This document shows positions 7,224 through 23,415 of a stretch of DNA of 58,806 nucleotides, in pieces. The DNA comes from Nocardioidaceae bacterium. Its GTDB lineage: Bacteria; Actinomycetota; Actinomycetes; Propionibacteriales; Nocardioidaceae. How positions within the stretch are numbered: the first letter of the stretch is position 1; every line of letters begins with the position of its first letter. A program made the position numbers and the translations under genes. The notes below the pieces were generated by a model. The model ran no database searches. It was not told the DNA's origin and worked only from the letters and a program-made list of their open reading frames with translations. The stretch spans positions 1 to 58,806 of the forward strand of contig JACCXZ010000004.1 in assembly GCA_013696745.1 (NCBI GenBank). Reading direction: 5' to 3'.

Positions 7224-8261
7224 TCAAGACGGCACAGCACACGGGTTCGCCAGCCAGGCGTCGATCTCGGCGAACACCTGGGTGCGCAGCGGCTCCGGCG
7301 CGCGTGACCCGCGAACCGACATGGCCGCCAGTCGGGCGAGTGCGGCATCGTCGAGGTCGTGCGCGGCCCGGACGACGGCGTACTGCCCGGCCAGCCGCGA
7401 ACCGAACAGCAGTGGGTCGTCGGCGCCCAGGGCGACGGGGACGCCGGCATCGAGCAGCTCGAGCACCGGCACCTCCTGCAGCGCCGAGTAGACCCCGAGC
7501 GCCACGTTGGAGACCGGGCAGACCTCGAGCGTCACGCCGGCCTCGAGGACCGCGGTGAGCAGGCGTGGGTCCTCCACGCAGCGCACGCCGTGGCCGATCC
7601 GATCGGCCTGCAGGTCGTGCAGGCAGGCCGCGACGTTGTCCGGCCCGCGCAGCTCGCCACCGTGGGGGGTGCTGAGCAGTCCGGCCCGTTTGGCGATGTC
7701 GAAGGCCGCCGCGAAGTCGCGGGTGGTGCCGCGCCGTTCGTCGTTGGACAGGCCGAAGCCGACCACGCCCCGGTCGACGTACTGGGCGGCGAGGCGGGCC
7801 AGCGTACGGGCGTCGAGCGGGTGTCGTGTGCGGTTGGCGGCGATCACGACGCCGATGCCGAGCCCGGTCGACCCGCTCGCCTCGCGCACCGCGTCGAGGA
7901 CAAGGTCGGTGAATGCGGTGATCCCCCCGAAGCGCGCGGCGTAACCGGACGGGTCGACCTGGATCTCCAGCCACCTGCCGCCGTCGGCTACGTCGTCCTC
8001 GGCGGCCTCGCGCACCAGCCGACGGACGTCGCCCTCGGTGCGCAGGACCGACCGGGCGATGTCGTAGAGCCGCTGGAACCGGAACCAGCCCTTCTCGTCG
8101 GCGGTCGACAGCCGGGGCGGCCAGTCCTCGCGCAGCGCCGAAGGGAGCGCGATCCCGTCGCGCTCGGCGAGCTCGACCAGGGTCCGGTGCCGCATCGCCC
8201 CGGTGAAGTGCAAATGCAGGTGTGCCTTGGGCAGTGCCTGCACAGAGCGGCGCCGAGGCAC
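7224..8261 (-). CDS. add: adenosine deaminase
   Basis: Zinc enzyme of 345 residues that deaminates adenosine (or deoxyadenosine) to inosine in purine salvage. Near the N terminus is PKAHLHLHFTGAM, whose HLH supplies the first two zinc ligands. Later come TPHGGE (third His and catalytic Glu), RIGHGVR, CPVSN and GADDPLLF with the metal Asp pair. The frame is open further upstream into the aminotransferase gene, but GTG 8261, preceded by GAGGGAGCGGAG and 28 nt after the aminotransferase stop, is the sensible start. The HFTG variant in place of the usual HLEG is typical of actinobacterial ADA-like proteins; exact substrate is therefore inferred. Confidence 0.85.
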   Translation of the reverse strand: MPRRRSVQALPKAHLHLHFTGAMRHRTLVELAERDGIALPSALREDWPPRLSTADEKGWFRFQRLYDIARSVLRTEGDVRRLVREAAEDDVADGGRWLEIQVDPSGYAARFGGITAFTDLVLDAVREASGSTGLGIGVVIAANRTRHPLDARTLARLAAQYVDRGVVGFGLSNDERRGTTRDFAAAFDIAKRAGLLSTPHGGELRGPDNVAACLHDLQADRIGHGVRCVEDPRLLTAVLEAGVTLEVCPVSNVALGVYSALQEVPVLELLDAGVPVALGADDPLLFGSRLAGQYAVVRAAHDLDDAALARLAAMSVRGSRAPEPLRTQVFAEIDAWLANPCAVPS

Positions 8262-8289
8262 CTCCGCTCCCTCGTGTGCGGCGATGCGG

Positions 8290-9531
8290 TCAGCCGCCGC
8301 TCGTACCGAGCAGCCGTTGAAGGCGGGACACACCCTCCGCCAGGTCCTCGTCGGACAGCGCGTAGGACAACCGCAGGTAACCCGGGGTGCCGAAGGCCTC
8401 ACCCGGTACGACGGCCACCTCGACCTCGTCCAGGATCACCTCGGCGAGCTCGGCGGAGGTGCTCGGCGTCCGCCCGGCGACCGGCCGGCCGAGCACGCCC
8501 TTGACCGACGGGTACGCGTAGAAGGCGCCCTGCGGGGTCGGGCACACGACGCCGTCGATCTCGTTGAGCATCGACACCATCGTGATGCGTCGCCGGTCGA
8601 AGGCCTCGCGCATCCTCGCGACGGCTGACAGGTCGGCGGTCAGCGCCTCCACCGCCGCGCACTGCGAGACGTTGGCAACGTTGGACGTCGCGTGCGACTG
8701 CAGGTTGGTGGCCGCCTTGACCACGTCCTTCGGGCCGATCATCCAGCCCACCCGCCAGCCGGTCATGGCGTACGTCTTGGCGACACCGTTGAGCACCACG
8801 CACTTGTCGGCGAGGCGAGGCACCATCACCGGCATCGAGCGGGCACTCACCCCGTCGTACGTCAGGTGCTCGTAGATCTCGTCGGTCACGACCCACAGGC
8901 CGTACTCCTGGGCCCAGCGGCCGATCACCTCGACCTGCTCCTCGTTGTAGACCGAACCCGTCGGGTTGGACGGGGAGCAGAACAGCAGCACCTTGGTGCG
9001 CTCGGTACGGGCGTCCTCGAGCTGTTCGACGGTGACCAGGTAGTCCTGGGTCTCATCGGCCACGACCTCGACCGGCACACCGCCGGCCAACCGGATCGCC
9101 TCGGGGTAGGTCGTCCAGTACGGCGCGGGCAGCAGCACCTCGTCGCCCGGGTCGAGCAGGGTGGCGAACGCCTCGTAGACCGCCTGCTTGCCACCGTTGG
9201 TGACGAGGACCTGCGCGGCCTCGATCTGGTAGCCGGAGTCGCGGCGGGTCTTGTTGACGATCGCCGCCTTGAGCTCCGGGAGCCCGCCGGCGGGCGAGTA
9301 GCGGTGGTTTCGGGGGTCACGGCACGCCTGCACGGCCGCCTCGACTATGTAGTCGGGGGTCGCGAAGTCAGGCTCCCCGGCTCCGAAGCCGATGATCGGT
9401 CGGCCCAACGCCTTGAGCGCCTTGGCCCTGGCATCCACAGCAAGCGTCGCGGACTCCGCGATACCGCCGATCCTGGCCGAGACCCGCCCCTGGCGAGCTG
9501 TGGGATCCAGTTCCGAGGAGTGCAGGCTCAT
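8290..9531 (-). CDS. aspC: PLP-dependent aminotransferase, aspartate aminotransferase type
   Basis: Fold type I, class I/II aminotransferase of 413 residues. It has the substrate loop [14 protein letters not shown], the PLP phosphate region [22 protein letters not shown] with the Asn contacting the ring, VTDEIYEHL with the ring Asp and Tyr, and the Schiff-base Lys252 in [16 protein letters not shown]. The C-terminal Arg that binds the substrate carboxylate lies in LRLSYALS. This is the AspC subgroup Ib pattern, so L-aspartate plus 2-oxoglutarate is the likely reaction. It is transcribed divergently from the tRNA-Trp/secE unit and is followed by add, 28 nt away, probably in one transcript. Confidence 0.9.
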   Translation of the reverse strand: MSLHSSELDPTARQGRVSARIGGIAESATLAVDARAKALKALGRPIIGFGAGEPDFATPDYIVEAAVQACRDPRNHRYSPAGGLPELKAAIVNKTRRDSGYQIEAAQVLVTNGGKQAVYEAFATLLDPGDEVLLPAPYWTTYPEAIRLAGGVPVEVVADETQDYLVTVEQLEDARTERTKVLLFCSPSNPTGSVYNEEQVEVIGRWAQEYGLWVVTDEIYEHLTYDGVSARSMPVMVPRLADKCVVLNGVAKTYAMTGWRVGWMIGPKDVVKAATNLQSHATSNVANVSQCAAVEALTADLSAVARMREAFDRRRITMVSMLNEIDGVVCPTPQGAFYAYPSVKGVLGRPVAGRTPSTSAELAEVILDEVEVAVVPGEAFGTPGYLRLSYALSDEDLAEGVSRLQRLLGTSGG

Positions 9532-9588
9532 GTCCTCATCCTCGCACCGCAGCCACGTGGGAGGTCAGTGGGTGGGTTTTCGGGGGGA

Positions 9589-9609
9589 CACGGGGGCGGA
9601 GCCCCCGTG
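9589..9609. terminator. GC-rich hairpin between aspC and the tRNA-Trp promoter
   Basis: CACGGGGGC (9589-9597) pairs perfectly with GCCCCCGTG (9601-9609) around a 3-nt loop. There is no T run on either side. It lies between divergent units, so it could insulate them rather than end a gene. The same GGGGC...GCCCC core recurs after tuf, after rpsD and after rpoA. Confidence 0.45.
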
Positions 9610-9617
9610 GGTGCCGG

Positions 9618-9648
9618 TTCGACGTTTCGGCGGCGCGACCCGTAGACT
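9618..9648 (+). promoter_or_regulatory. promoter of tRNA-Trp, secE, nusG
   Basis: A good -10 hexamer TAGACT (9643-9648) lies 23 nt before the tRNA. The best -35 is TTCGAC (9618-9623) with a 19-nt spacer. A start near 9655 would give the tRNA a short 5' leader. Confidence 0.5.
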
Positions 9649-9671
9649 CGACCACCGGCTGAGTCGGCCGA

Positions 9672-9744
9672 AGGGCAGTAGCTCAACTGGCAGAGCATCG
9701 GTCTCCAAAACCGAAGGTTGGGGGTTCAAGTCCCTCCTGCCCTG
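9672..9744 (+). tRNA. tRNA-Trp (CCA)
   Basis: Acceptor AGGGCAG (9672-9678) pairs with CTGCCCT (9737-9743), discriminator G 9744. The anticodon loop CTCCAAA gives CCA. CCA at the 3' end is not encoded. A tRNA-Trp directly before secE is the usual actinobacterial arrangement. Confidence 0.96.
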
Positions 9745-9824
9745 CACGGTCTCCCCGGAGGCTGACGCCAGACCCGTACGCACCCCGATGGTCACGGTCA
9801 CGACGACGCGAGGAAGGTGGCACC

Positions 9825-10058
9825 GTGAGCGACACCGGCTCGACGGCCGCGCCCCGCAGTGGCGAGGGCAAGAAGCGGACGCCACCGGCGACGTTCTACC
9901 GTCAGGTCGTCGCCGAGCTGCGCAAGGTGGTCTACCCCACTCGGGCACAGGTCGTCAACTACTTCTTCGTGGTACTCGTATTCGTCCTCGTGATGATGGC
10001 GATCGTGGCCGGGCTCGACTACGGCCTCGGCCGGCTGATGTTCGAAATCTTCGCCTGA
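9825..10058 (+). CDS. secE: preprotein translocase subunit SecE
   Basis: SecE of 77 residues, the small clamp subunit of the SecYEG channel. A polar N terminus leads to the amphipathic cytoplasmic helix with TFYRQVVAELRKVVYPTRAQ, then one membrane helix (VNYFFVVLVFVLVMMAIVAG). This single-helix form is normal for actinobacteria. The GTG start follows GAGGAAGG (9810-9817). Its partner secY is in the spc operon at 44905. Confidence 0.95.
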   Translation: MSDTGSTAAPRSGEGKKRTPPATFYRQVVAELRKVVYPTRAQVVNYFFVVLVFVLVMMAIVAGLDYGLGRLMFEIFA

Positions 10059-10114
10059 CGTACGTCTGGCGGACCTGATGCAGTGCCTGATGAGTGAAGG
10101 TGACGGAACCAACC

Positions 10115-11059
10115 GTGTCACAACAGTTCGACGAGTCCCACGACCTGCTCCGCGACGGGGCGCCTGAGGGCGCCTCCGACCTCGAACAGGACGTCGAGGT
10201 CATCGAGGTCGAGGCCGGCCTCGACGCCGCCGACAGCAGCGATGAGGAGACCGACGAGGAGCTCGTGGGTCTCGACGTGGAGCCGGAGGTCGCGGACGTC
10301 GACATTGCCGACCCCGAGGCGGACGCCGTCGTGGCCGACGCCGTGGACGACCTGAGTGCCGGAGCCGACGCCACGTCCGACGTGGCGCAGGAGGTCGCCG
10401 AGGAGTCTGTGCCCGACGGGGCTGACCCGGTGCCCGACGAGATGGCGGAGTTCCTCGAGGAGCTGCATGCCAAGCCCGGTGACTGGTACGTCGTGCACAC
10501 GTACTCAGGGATGGAGAAGCGGGTCAAGACCAACCTGGAGAACCGCATCAACTCCCTCAACATGGAGGACTACATCCACGAGGTGGTCGTCCCGACCGAG
10601 GAGTACTCCGAGGTCAAGAACGGTCAGATCAAGAAGGGCCATCGCACGACGCTGCCCGGCTACGTGCTGGTCCGCATGGACCTGACCGACCAGTCGTGGT
10701 CCGCGGTCCGCCACACGCCCTCGGTCACCGGCTTCGTGGGCCACGCCCACCAGCCGGTGCCGCTCAGCCTCAACGAGGTCGAGGACATGCTGGCGCCCGC
10801 GGTCCAGGCTCGAGTGGCTGCAGCCGCCACGGCCGCGGCGACGCCCGGCACCCCCGAGTCGCAGCCGAAGGCACCCAAGTTGGAGTTCACCGACTTCGGG
10901 GTCAGCGACTCCGTCATGGTGATCGACGGCCCGTTCGCCACGCTGCACGCCACCATCACCGAGATCAACGTCGACTCCCAGCGCGTCAAGGCGCTGGTCG
11001 AGATCTTCGGCCGGGAGACCCCGGTCGAGCTCAGCTTCGGCCAGATCCAGAAGGTCTGA
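10115..11059 (+). CDS. nusG: transcription elongation/termination factor NusG
   Basis: NusG binds RNA polymerase and, in many bacteria, links it to Rho or to the ribosome. About 110 acidic, low-complexity residues come first, a feature of actinobacterial NusG. Then the NGN domain ([20 protein letters not shown], and later [17 protein letters not shown] with TPSVTGFVG) and, after an Ala-rich linker, the KOW domain ([18 protein letters not shown]) ending [18 protein letters not shown] place the start at GTG 10115 (314 residues, MSQQFDES). An in-frame GTG at 10094 would add seven residues. It follows secE by 56 bp. Confidence 0.93.
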   Translation: MSQQFDESHDLLRDGAPEGASDLEQDVEVIEVEAGLDAADSSDEETDEELVGLDVEPEVADVDIADPEADAVVADAVDDLSAGADATSDVAQEVAEESVPDGADPVPDEMAEFLEELHAKPGDWYVVHTYSGMEKRVKTNLENRINSLNMEDYIHEVVVPTEEYSEVKNGQIKKGHRTTLPGYVLVRMDLTDQSWSAVRHTPSVTGFVGHAHQPVPLSLNEVEDMLAPAVQARVAAAATAAATPGTPESQPKAPKLEFTDFGVSDSVMVIDGPFATLHATITEINVDSQRVKALVEIFGRETPVELSFGQIQKV

Positions 11060-11085
11060 CACCACCCAGCACGAAGGAATCCCAC

Positions 11086-11517
11086 ATGCCCCCGAAGAAG
11101 AAGATCGCCGCGCTGGTCAAGGTGCAGCTGCAGGCCGGAGCAGCCACCCCGGCGCCACCGGTCGGTACCGCCCTCGGCCCGCACGGCGTCAACATCATGG
11201 AATTCTGCAAGGCGTACAACGCGCAGACCGAACCGATGCGCGGCACCGTCATCCCCGTCGAGATCACGATCTACGAGGACCGCTCGTTCACGTTCATCAC
11301 CAAGACGCCCCCGGCCGCGGAGATGATCAAGAAGGCGGCCGGCCTCTCGAAGGGTTCTTCAACCCCGCACACGGACAAGGTCGGCAAGCTGACCCGCGAC
11401 CAGGTGCGCGAGATCGCGACGACGAAGCTTCCAGACATCAACGCCAACGACATCGACGCCGCCATGAAGATCGTCGAGGGCACCGCCCGGTCGATGGGTG
11501 TCACCGTCAAGGACTGA
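11086..11517 (+). CDS. rplK: 50S ribosomal protein L11
   Basis: L11 of 143 residues, part of the GTPase-associated stalk base that binds 23S rRNA. It begins [20 protein letters not shown] with the thiopeptide-contacting Pro-rich helix [19 protein letters not shown], and ends [18 protein letters not shown]. Length and sequence are normal. The ribosome site is CGAAGGA (11072-11078). It starts 26 bp after nusG and is followed by rplA. Confidence 0.97.
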   Translation: MPPKKKIAALVKVQLQAGAATPAPPVGTALGPHGVNIMEFCKAYNAQTEPMRGTVIPVEITIYEDRSFTFITKTPPAAEMIKKAAGLSKGSSTPHTDKVGKLTRDQVREIATTKLPDINANDIDAAMKIVEGTARSMGVTVKD

Positions 11518-11617
11518 GCGGCACGAACTGAGCTCCCGCTCACCGCACCACCCAGCACCAGTGGCAGGGTCCGCACCCGCGGACCCGGACGACCACACAG
11601 ACGACAAGGATCACGAC

Positions 11618-12331
11618 ATGCCCCGCAGCAGGCAGTACCGGGAAGCGGCCAAGACCATCGATTCCGATGCCCTCTACGCCCCGTTCAAGGCGATGGAGAT
11701 CGCCAAGACCTCCGGCAGCACGAAGTTCGACTCGACCATCGACGTCGCCATGCGCCTGGGCGTCGACCCCCGCAAGGCCGACCAGATGGTGCGCGGCACA
11801 GTCAACCTGCCGCACGGCACCGGCAAGACCGCCCGTGTCCTGGTCTTCGCCACCGGTGACCGGGCCGAGGCGGCCCGCGAGGCCGGTGCCGACCACGTCG
11901 GTGCCGACGAGCTGGTCGAGAAGGTCTCCGGTGGTTGGCTGGACTTCGACGCCGTGGTCGCCACGCCGGACATGATGGGCAAGGTCGGCCGGCTCGGTCG
12001 GGTACTCGGCCCCCGTGGACTGATGCCCAACCCGAAGACCGGCACCGTCACACCCGACGTGGCCAAGGCGGTCGGCGACATCAAGGGCGGCAAGATCGAG
12101 TTCCGGGTCGACCGGCACGCCAACCTGCACTTCATCGTCGGCAAGGCGTCCTTCTCCACCGAGCAGCTCGCGGAGAACTACGCCACCGCACTGGAGGAGA
12201 TCCTGCGGCTGAAGCCGGCGAGCTCCAAGGGCCGCTACATCCGAAGGATCGCGGCCTCGGCATCGATGGGTCCCAGCATCCCGGTCGACCCGAATCGCAC
12301 CCGCAACGTGGCAGCGCCGGACGAGGACTGA
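11618..12331 (+). CDS. rplA: 50S ribosomal protein L1
   Basis: L1 of 237 residues at the L1 stalk, which moves E-site tRNA. The sequence begins [17 protein letters not shown] and has the characteristic [20 protein letters not shown] and [17 protein letters not shown] motifs. The ATG 11618 follows ACAAGGA (11604-11610). In many bacteria L1 represses its own rplKA mRNA; the 100-bp rplK-rplA gap is a candidate site here but I see no clear L1 binding loop. Confidence 0.97.
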   Translation: MPRSRQYREAAKTIDSDALYAPFKAMEIAKTSGSTKFDSTIDVAMRLGVDPRKADQMVRGTVNLPHGTGKTARVLVFATGDRAEAAREAGADHVGADELVEKVSGGWLDFDAVVATPDMMGKVGRLGRVLGPRGLMPNPKTGTVTPDVAKAVGDIKGGKIEFRVDRHANLHFIVGKASFSTEQLAENYATALEEILRLKPASSKGRYIRRIAASASMGPSIPVDPNRTRNVAAPDED

Positions 12332-12349
12332 AGGCCAGTCCGTCACCGC

Positions 12350-12378
12350 TTCGGTGTGAACCGTTGGCGCCGTACGAT
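12350..12378 (+). promoter_or_regulatory. weak promoter candidate before the lipoprotein gene
   Basis: TTCGGT (12350-12355) and TACGAT (12373-12378) with a 17-nt spacer, 41 nt before the lipoprotein ATG. The hexamers are imperfect. Confidence 0.35.
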
Positions 12379-12418
12379 CGGCGTCGCAGGACTTACCTGC
12401 CCACCTCTGGGGGGATTC

Positions 12419-13291
12419 ATGAAGCTGCGCCGTTCCGCCATCGCCGCCGCCGCGGCCACCGTGCTGACTCTGACTGCGTGTGGCGCGAGCGACGAGCTCG
12501 ACGACGACTCCGGTGACTCCAGCTCGGAGAGCGACGACGCCGACACCGGGTCCGACGACGACACCGGGTCCGACGACGACACCGGGTCCGGCGACGACAC
12601 CGGGGTCTCCTCGGCCGGTCTGACCGAGGACACGTTCGCGCAGGAGCTGACAGCGGCTCAGATCGAGGCCGGCAGCGTGACGATGGACGTGACGATCACC
12701 TCCGGCGGACAGGTCATCACCGCGGAGGGGGAGGTGCTCACCGGTGCCGACGTCGAGGACTCCGGGGTCGACATGACGATGCAGGTCCCCGGGGTGGGGG
12801 ATCTGCAGATGATCCTCGTCGACGGAGACTTCTACATGAACCTCGGTCAGCTCTCGCAGAACAAGTTCGTGGTCATCGACCTCGACGACGCCAGCAACCC
12901 GTTGGCCGAGTCGTTCGGGGGCCTCCAGGAGCAGTTCGACGTGGCAGCCACCACCGAAGCGCTGGAGGACGCGATCGTCGGTTTCGAGGAGGTCGGACCC
13001 GAGACGGTCGAGGGTGTCGAGGCCGAACAGTACGACGTCACGGTCAACACCGAGGACATGCTCGATACCCTCGGCGCAGCCGGCGGCGGCCCAGCGGCGG
13101 CGCAGCTGCCCGAGACCATCACCTACTCCTTCTGGACCGACGAGGACAACCTGCCGGTCAAGATGACCGCCGAGGCGGGCGGCTTGTTCGAGCTGGAGTT
13201 CATCTACTCCGATTGGGGTGGCCCGGTGGAGATCACGCCACCCCCGGCCAACCGGATCAGCAAGAAGGACCCGTTCAGCGCCGCCGGCTGA
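12419..13291 (+). CDS. lipoprotein of the LppX/LprAFG-like type
   Basis: Protein of 290 residues with a lipoprotein signal peptide: basic MKLRRSA, a hydrophobic Ala-rich core and the lipobox LTAC, so Cys21 would be lipidated outside the membrane. A Ser/Asp/Thr-rich tether follows, with 18-bp DNA repeats coding TGSDDD units. The rest resembles the LppX/LprAFG fold (MDVTITSGGQVITAEGEV, GDFYMNLGQ, YDVTVNTEDMLD, YSFWTDEDNLPVKM), which in mycobacteria carries lipids across the periplasm. The substrate here is unknown. It interrupts the rplKA-rplJL order, with its own possible promoter. Confidence 0.8.
   Translation: MKLRRSAIAAAAATVLTLTACGASDELDDDSGDSSSESDDADTGSDDDTGSDDDTGSGDDTGVSSAGLTEDTFAQELTAAQIEAGSVTMDVTITSGGQVITAEGEVLTGADVEDSGVDMTMQVPGVGDLQMILVDGDFYMNLGQLSQNKFVVIDLDDASNPLAESFGGLQEQFDVAATTEALEDAIVGFEEVGPETVEGVEAEQYDVTVNTEDMLDTLGAAGGGPAAAQLPETITYSFWTDEDNLPVKMTAEAGGLFELEFIYSDWGGPVEITPPPANRISKKDPFSAAG
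12542..12605 (+). repeat. 18-bp tandem repeats inside the lipoprotein gene
   Basis: Three units of 18 bp (12542, 12560, 12578; the third has one A-to-G change) plus a 10-bp partial unit. They encode DTGSDD-type repeats in the extracytoplasmic tether. Frame is kept, so copy number could vary without breaking the gene. Confidence 0.85.
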
Positions 13292-13309
13292 CCCTCCCTC
13301 CGCCGGGAT

Positions 13310-13339
13310 TTGCCTGTGCCGCCGCCGCGGTCGTACCCT
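13310..13339 (+). promoter_or_regulatory. rplJ-rplL promoter
   Basis: TTGCCT (13310-13315) and TACCCT (13334-13339) with an 18-nt spacer, upstream of the rplJ leader. Transcription would start near 13346 and give a leader of about 208 nt. Confidence 0.55.
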
Positions 13340-13341
13340 GA

Positions 13342-13553
13342 TCGAGCCGAAGACCGCAGGTCGCCGGTCCGTCCTACTCGGATCGGCAGAAGGTCCCGCT
13401 AGCCGGGCGACCCGCGCAGGTTGACCACGAAGCACGCGCACCGCGGTGCGCCACGCCCCGTGCACTCCTGCGCCGGGGCGTTCTTTGCATGTGGGGTCAT
13501 GCCCGTGTCCCTCCGGTATGAGATCCGATCAACGAGTACGCGGAAGGAGACCC
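13342..13553 (+). ncRNA. ribosomal protein L10 leader (rplJ mRNA leader)
   Basis: The 5' leader of rplJ has the conserved blocks GAAGACCGCAGGT (near 13350) and CCCGCGCAGGTTGACC (near 13410), as in actinobacterial L10 leaders that bind the L10-L12 complex to repress translation. A strong hairpin, ACGCCCCG (13453-13460) with CGGGGCGT (13474-13481) then TCTTT, looks like an attenuator. I identify it by these motifs and position; the full fold was not computed. Confidence 0.65.
13453..13486 (+). terminator. attenuator-like hairpin in the rplJ leader
   Basis: An 8-bp perfect stem (13453-13460 with 13474-13481), 13-nt loop, followed by TCTTT at 13482-13486. It lies 67 nt before the rplJ start, so it can act as an attenuator for rplJL. 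Confidence 0.55.
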
Positions 13554-14138
13554 ATGGCACGCCCGGACAAGGCAGCGGCAGTCGCCGAGCTGACGGAGGA
13601 GTTCCGCAACTCGAGCGCAGCCGTCCTCACCGAGTACCGCGGTCTGTCCGTGAAGCAGCTGCAGGACCTGCGGCGGGCTCTCGGGACAGACACCACCTAT
13701 GCCGTGGTGAAAAACACGCTGACCAAGATCGCGGCCAAGGATGCCGGGATCGAGGCGTTCGACGGCCTGCTCGTCGGTCCGTCGGCCATCGCCTTCGTCA
13801 AAGGCGACGTCGTCGAGGCCGCCAAGGGGCTGCGTGACTTCACCAGGACCAACCAGGCTCTCGTGATCAAGGGGGGCGTCCTGGACGGCAAGAGCCTCCA
13901 CGCCGACGAGATCAACAAGCTGGCCGACCTCGAGTCGCGCGAGGTCCTCCTCGCCAAGCTCGCAGGGGTGCTGCAGGCCAGCACGCAGAACGCGGCGTAC
14001 CTGTTCAACGCGCTGCCCGCGCAGGCCGCCCGAGTCCTCGGTGCGCTGCAGGCCAAGCGGGAGCAGGACATCCCTGCCGGCGAAACACCAGCCGGCGAAA
14101 CACCAGCCGAGGAAACCCCAGCCGACGCTGAGGCCTGA
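13554..14138 (+). CDS. rplJ: 50S ribosomal protein L10
   Basis: L10 of 194 residues anchors the L7/L12 stalk to 23S rRNA. It begins [20 protein letters not shown] and has the conserved [17 protein letters not shown] and [11 protein letters not shown] segments. The C-terminal helix that holds L7/L12 dimers ([20 protein letters not shown]) is followed by a Glu/Thr/Pro-rich tail built from three 15-bp repeats at 14076-14120. ATG 13554 follows GGAAGGAG. Regulated by the leader described above. Confidence 0.97.
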   Translation: MARPDKAAAVAELTEEFRNSSAAVLTEYRGLSVKQLQDLRRALGTDTTYAVVKNTLTKIAAKDAGIEAFDGLLVGPSAIAFVKGDVVEAAKGLRDFTRTNQALVIKGGVLDGKSLHADEINKLADLESREVLLAKLAGVLQASTQNAAYLFNALPAQAARVLGALQAKREQDIPAGETPAGETPAEETPADAEA

Positions 14139-14215
14139 AATGCCGGACCGACCACCCATCGGCCCGGACCGGGCCCCCCGAACATGGGACCATCTGTAAC
14201 CGAAAGGACGCCACC

Positions 14216-14605
14216 ATGGCGAAGATCGACACAGCTGACCTGCTCGACACGTTCAAGGAGATGACCCTCCTGGAGCTGAGCGAGTTCGTGAAGGAGTTCG
14301 AGGAGACGTTCGGCGTGAGCGCCGCTGCTCCTGTTGCCGCTGCCGCCCCGGCGGGCGCCGGCGGCGCCGCTGCCCCCGAGGCTGCTGAGGAGCAGGACGA
14401 GTTCGACGTCGTCCTCGAGGCGACCGGTGACAAGAAGATCCAGGTCATCAAGGAGGTGCGCGGGCTCACGAGCCTCGGCCTCAAGGAGGCCAAGGACCTC
14501 GTCGAAGCCGCCCCCAAGCCGATCCTGGAGAAGGTGACCAAGGACGCCGCTGAGAAGGCCAAGGACTCTCTGGAGGCCGCCGGCGCCACCGTCTCGGTCA
14601 GGTGA
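14216..14605 (+). CDS. rplL: 50S ribosomal protein L7/L12
   Basis: L7/L12 of 129 residues, the multi-copy stalk protein that recruits translation GTPases. The N-terminal dimer domain ends at an Ala/Gly/Pro hinge (about residues 38-62), followed by the C-terminal domain with [20 protein letters not shown] and [20 protein letters not shown]. Ribosome site GAAAGGA. It lies 77 bp after rplJ. Confidence 0.97.
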   Translation: MAKIDTADLLDTFKEMTLLELSEFVKEFEETFGVSAAAPVAAAAPAGAGGAAAPEAAEEQDEFDVVLEATGDKKIQVIKEVRGLTSLGLKEAKDLVEAAPKPILEKVTKDAAEKAKDSLEAAGATVSVR

Positions 14606-14798
14606 ACCACCGGTAGCATCTTCGTGCGCCCCTGCGGTTTCCATCCCCGAACGACAGGGTCCGTTATCGCACTGTCCGACGCGGATGTCTTGACGCACCC
14701 GGCCACACCCGGCATCCTTCATCGCAATGGTGGCGAACATCAGAGCCGGGTCCGCGACGTCGTCGGGCCCGATCTGTGACGGGTGTGCGGACCCAGGT

Positions 14799-14828
14799 TT
14801 GCAGCAGCGGCCCCTGGTGGACTAGGCT
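14799..14828 (+). promoter_or_regulatory. probable rpoBC promoter
   Basis: The 317-bp gap between rplL and rpoB has no gene. TTGCAG (14799-14804) and TAGGCT (14823-14828) with an 18-nt spacer lie in a stretch of the type often conserved upstream of actinobacterial rpoB. A TTGACG at 14864 and another at 14690 have no good -10 partner. The rest of the gap shows nothing clear. Confidence 0.45.
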
Positions 14829-14922
14829 GCTTCTTTGCGCTGCCTTCACTTCCTCCTCACCCCTTGACGGGGAGCCGTCGGCATGCGCGGAACTTGAGAC
14901 TTAAGCCTCGGAAGGACGCCTC

Positions 14923-18423
<3,501 letters not shown>

Positions 18424-18499
18424 CGAGCTTGCGAGCCGGGCCCTTCAACCACCCATCCGAACCAGCCACTAGCGCCTACAGCAACCAAAGGAATCAGAC

Positions 18500-22372
<3,873 letters not shown>

Positions 22373-22387
22373 CGTTGGTGCTCTTGG

Positions 22388-22419
22388 ACGGGCGGTCACC
22401 CTCACGGGTGGCCGCCCGT
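22388..22419 (+). terminator. terminator after rpoC
   Basis: A 14-bp stem with one G-T pair (22388-22401 with 22406-22419) and a TCAC loop, 16 nt after the rpoC stop. Only a short T-poor tail follows, as is common in high-GC genomes. Confidence 0.7.
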
Positions 22420-22471
22420 TCAGTGGTGCAGCACCCGAGCCCGCGGACGCCGGGCTGGCAGACTCCCGACC

Positions 22472-22915
22472 ATGGATCAGCGCGTGCACTTCGTGACGGT
22501 GTCGACAGCGGACCTCGATGCGGCGAGGCGGTTCTACGTCGACGGGCTCGGCTGGACGCCGACACTCGATGTGCCGGAGGAGATCATCTTCTTCCAGATC
22601 GGTCCCGGCATGCTCCTGGGGCTCTTGGAGTCGGCACGGTTCGCAGATGACCTGGGCGGGGCCGCCGCCACGGCGATGCCCACCGGGGTCACACTCGCGC
22701 ACAACGTCGAATCCCCCGAGGCTGTCGACGCAGTGCTGGCTCAGGCCGCGTCGGCCGGGGCGCAGGTCCTCAAGCCGGGCCAGCACGCCGACTTCGGCGG
22801 CTACCACGGTCACGTCCGCGACCCCAACGGACTGGTGTGGGAGGTCGCGCACAATCCAGGCTGGCGGGTGGACGACGACGGGACGGTCCGCCTCGACGCG
22901 CCGGACGGCGGATGA
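22472..22915 (+). CDS. VOC/glyoxalase-superfamily protein
   Basis: Protein of 147 residues made of two beta-alpha-beta-beta-beta modules of the vicinal-oxygen-chelate fold. It begins MDQRVHFVTVSTADLDAARR and ends with RDPNGLVWEVAHNPGW, the usual C-terminal metal-ligand Glu segment. The family covers glyoxalase, dioxygenase and resistance proteins; the substrate cannot be told here. ATG 22472 is 7 nt after CAGACT (22459-22464), so it is probably leaderless. It overlaps the Nudix gene by 4 nt (ATGA). Confidence 0.85.
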   Translation: MDQRVHFVTVSTADLDAARRFYVDGLGWTPTLDVPEEIIFFQIGPGMLLGLLESARFADDLGGAAATAMPTGVTLAHNVESPEAVDAVLAQAASAGAQVLKPGQHADFGGYHGHVRDPNGLVWEVAHNPGWRVDDDGTVRLDAPDGG

Positions 22916-23397
22916 CGCCTGACCTGGAGCGCGTCGACCCGGTGCATGCCGCCGACCTGCGGCGGCACCAACGGCTGGCCGCGTACGCGGTGCTGTGGCG
23001 CGAGCCCGGCGAGATCCTGCTGACCCGCATCTCCCGGCACGGCCACCACCCGGGGGCCTGGACGCTGCCCGGTGGGGGAGTCGACCACGGTGAGGATCCT
23101 CGCGACGCCCTGGTACGCGAGGTACGCGAGGAGACCGGGCTGCTGGTCCGACCCGACCGGCTGCTCGACGTCCACTCGGCGCACTTCACCGGCCGCGCCC
23201 CGGACGGCGTGGTCGAGGACTTCCACGGTGTGCACCTGATCCTGTCCGCCGAGCTCGACGACCCGACCGTGCAGCCCTCCGTGCTCGAGATCGACGGCAC
23301 GACGGACGCGGTGGCCTGGGTGCCGGTGCAGCGGATCCGCGCCGACGAGGTCGAGGTGCTCGACGTGGTACGGGCGGCGCTGGCGCATGCAGGTTGA
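22912..23397 (+). CDS. Nudix hydrolase
   Basis: Protein of 161 residues with a complete Nudix box, GGGVDHGEDPRDALVREVRE followed by ETGL (about residues 58-81), which binds the divalent metal for cleavage of a nucleoside diphosphate linked to another group. Upstream is the usual TRISRHGHHPGAWTLPGG strand. Substrate is not predictable. Its ATG overlaps the VOC stop by 4 nt, so translation is coupled. Confidence 0.9.
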   Translation: MTPDLERVDPVHAADLRRHQRLAAYAVLWREPGEILLTRISRHGHHPGAWTLPGGGVDHGEDPRDALVREVREETGLLVRPDRLLDVHSAHFTGRAPDGVVEDFHGVHLILSAELDDPTVQPSVLEIDGTTDAVAWVPVQRIRADEVEVLDVVRAALAHAG

Positions 23398-23415
23398 GCG
23401 CCTAGCATCGAGCCA

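Noticed and set aside
11540-13465. 641-codon minus-strand frame over rplA and the lipoprotein gene
   Set aside because: Both plus-strand genes are clear; the frame has no recognisable fold.
14864-14869. TTGACG as the rpoB -35 box
   Set aside because: No -10 hexamer at the right distance; it falls in a hairpin-like GACGGGGAGCCGTC stretch near the ribosome site.
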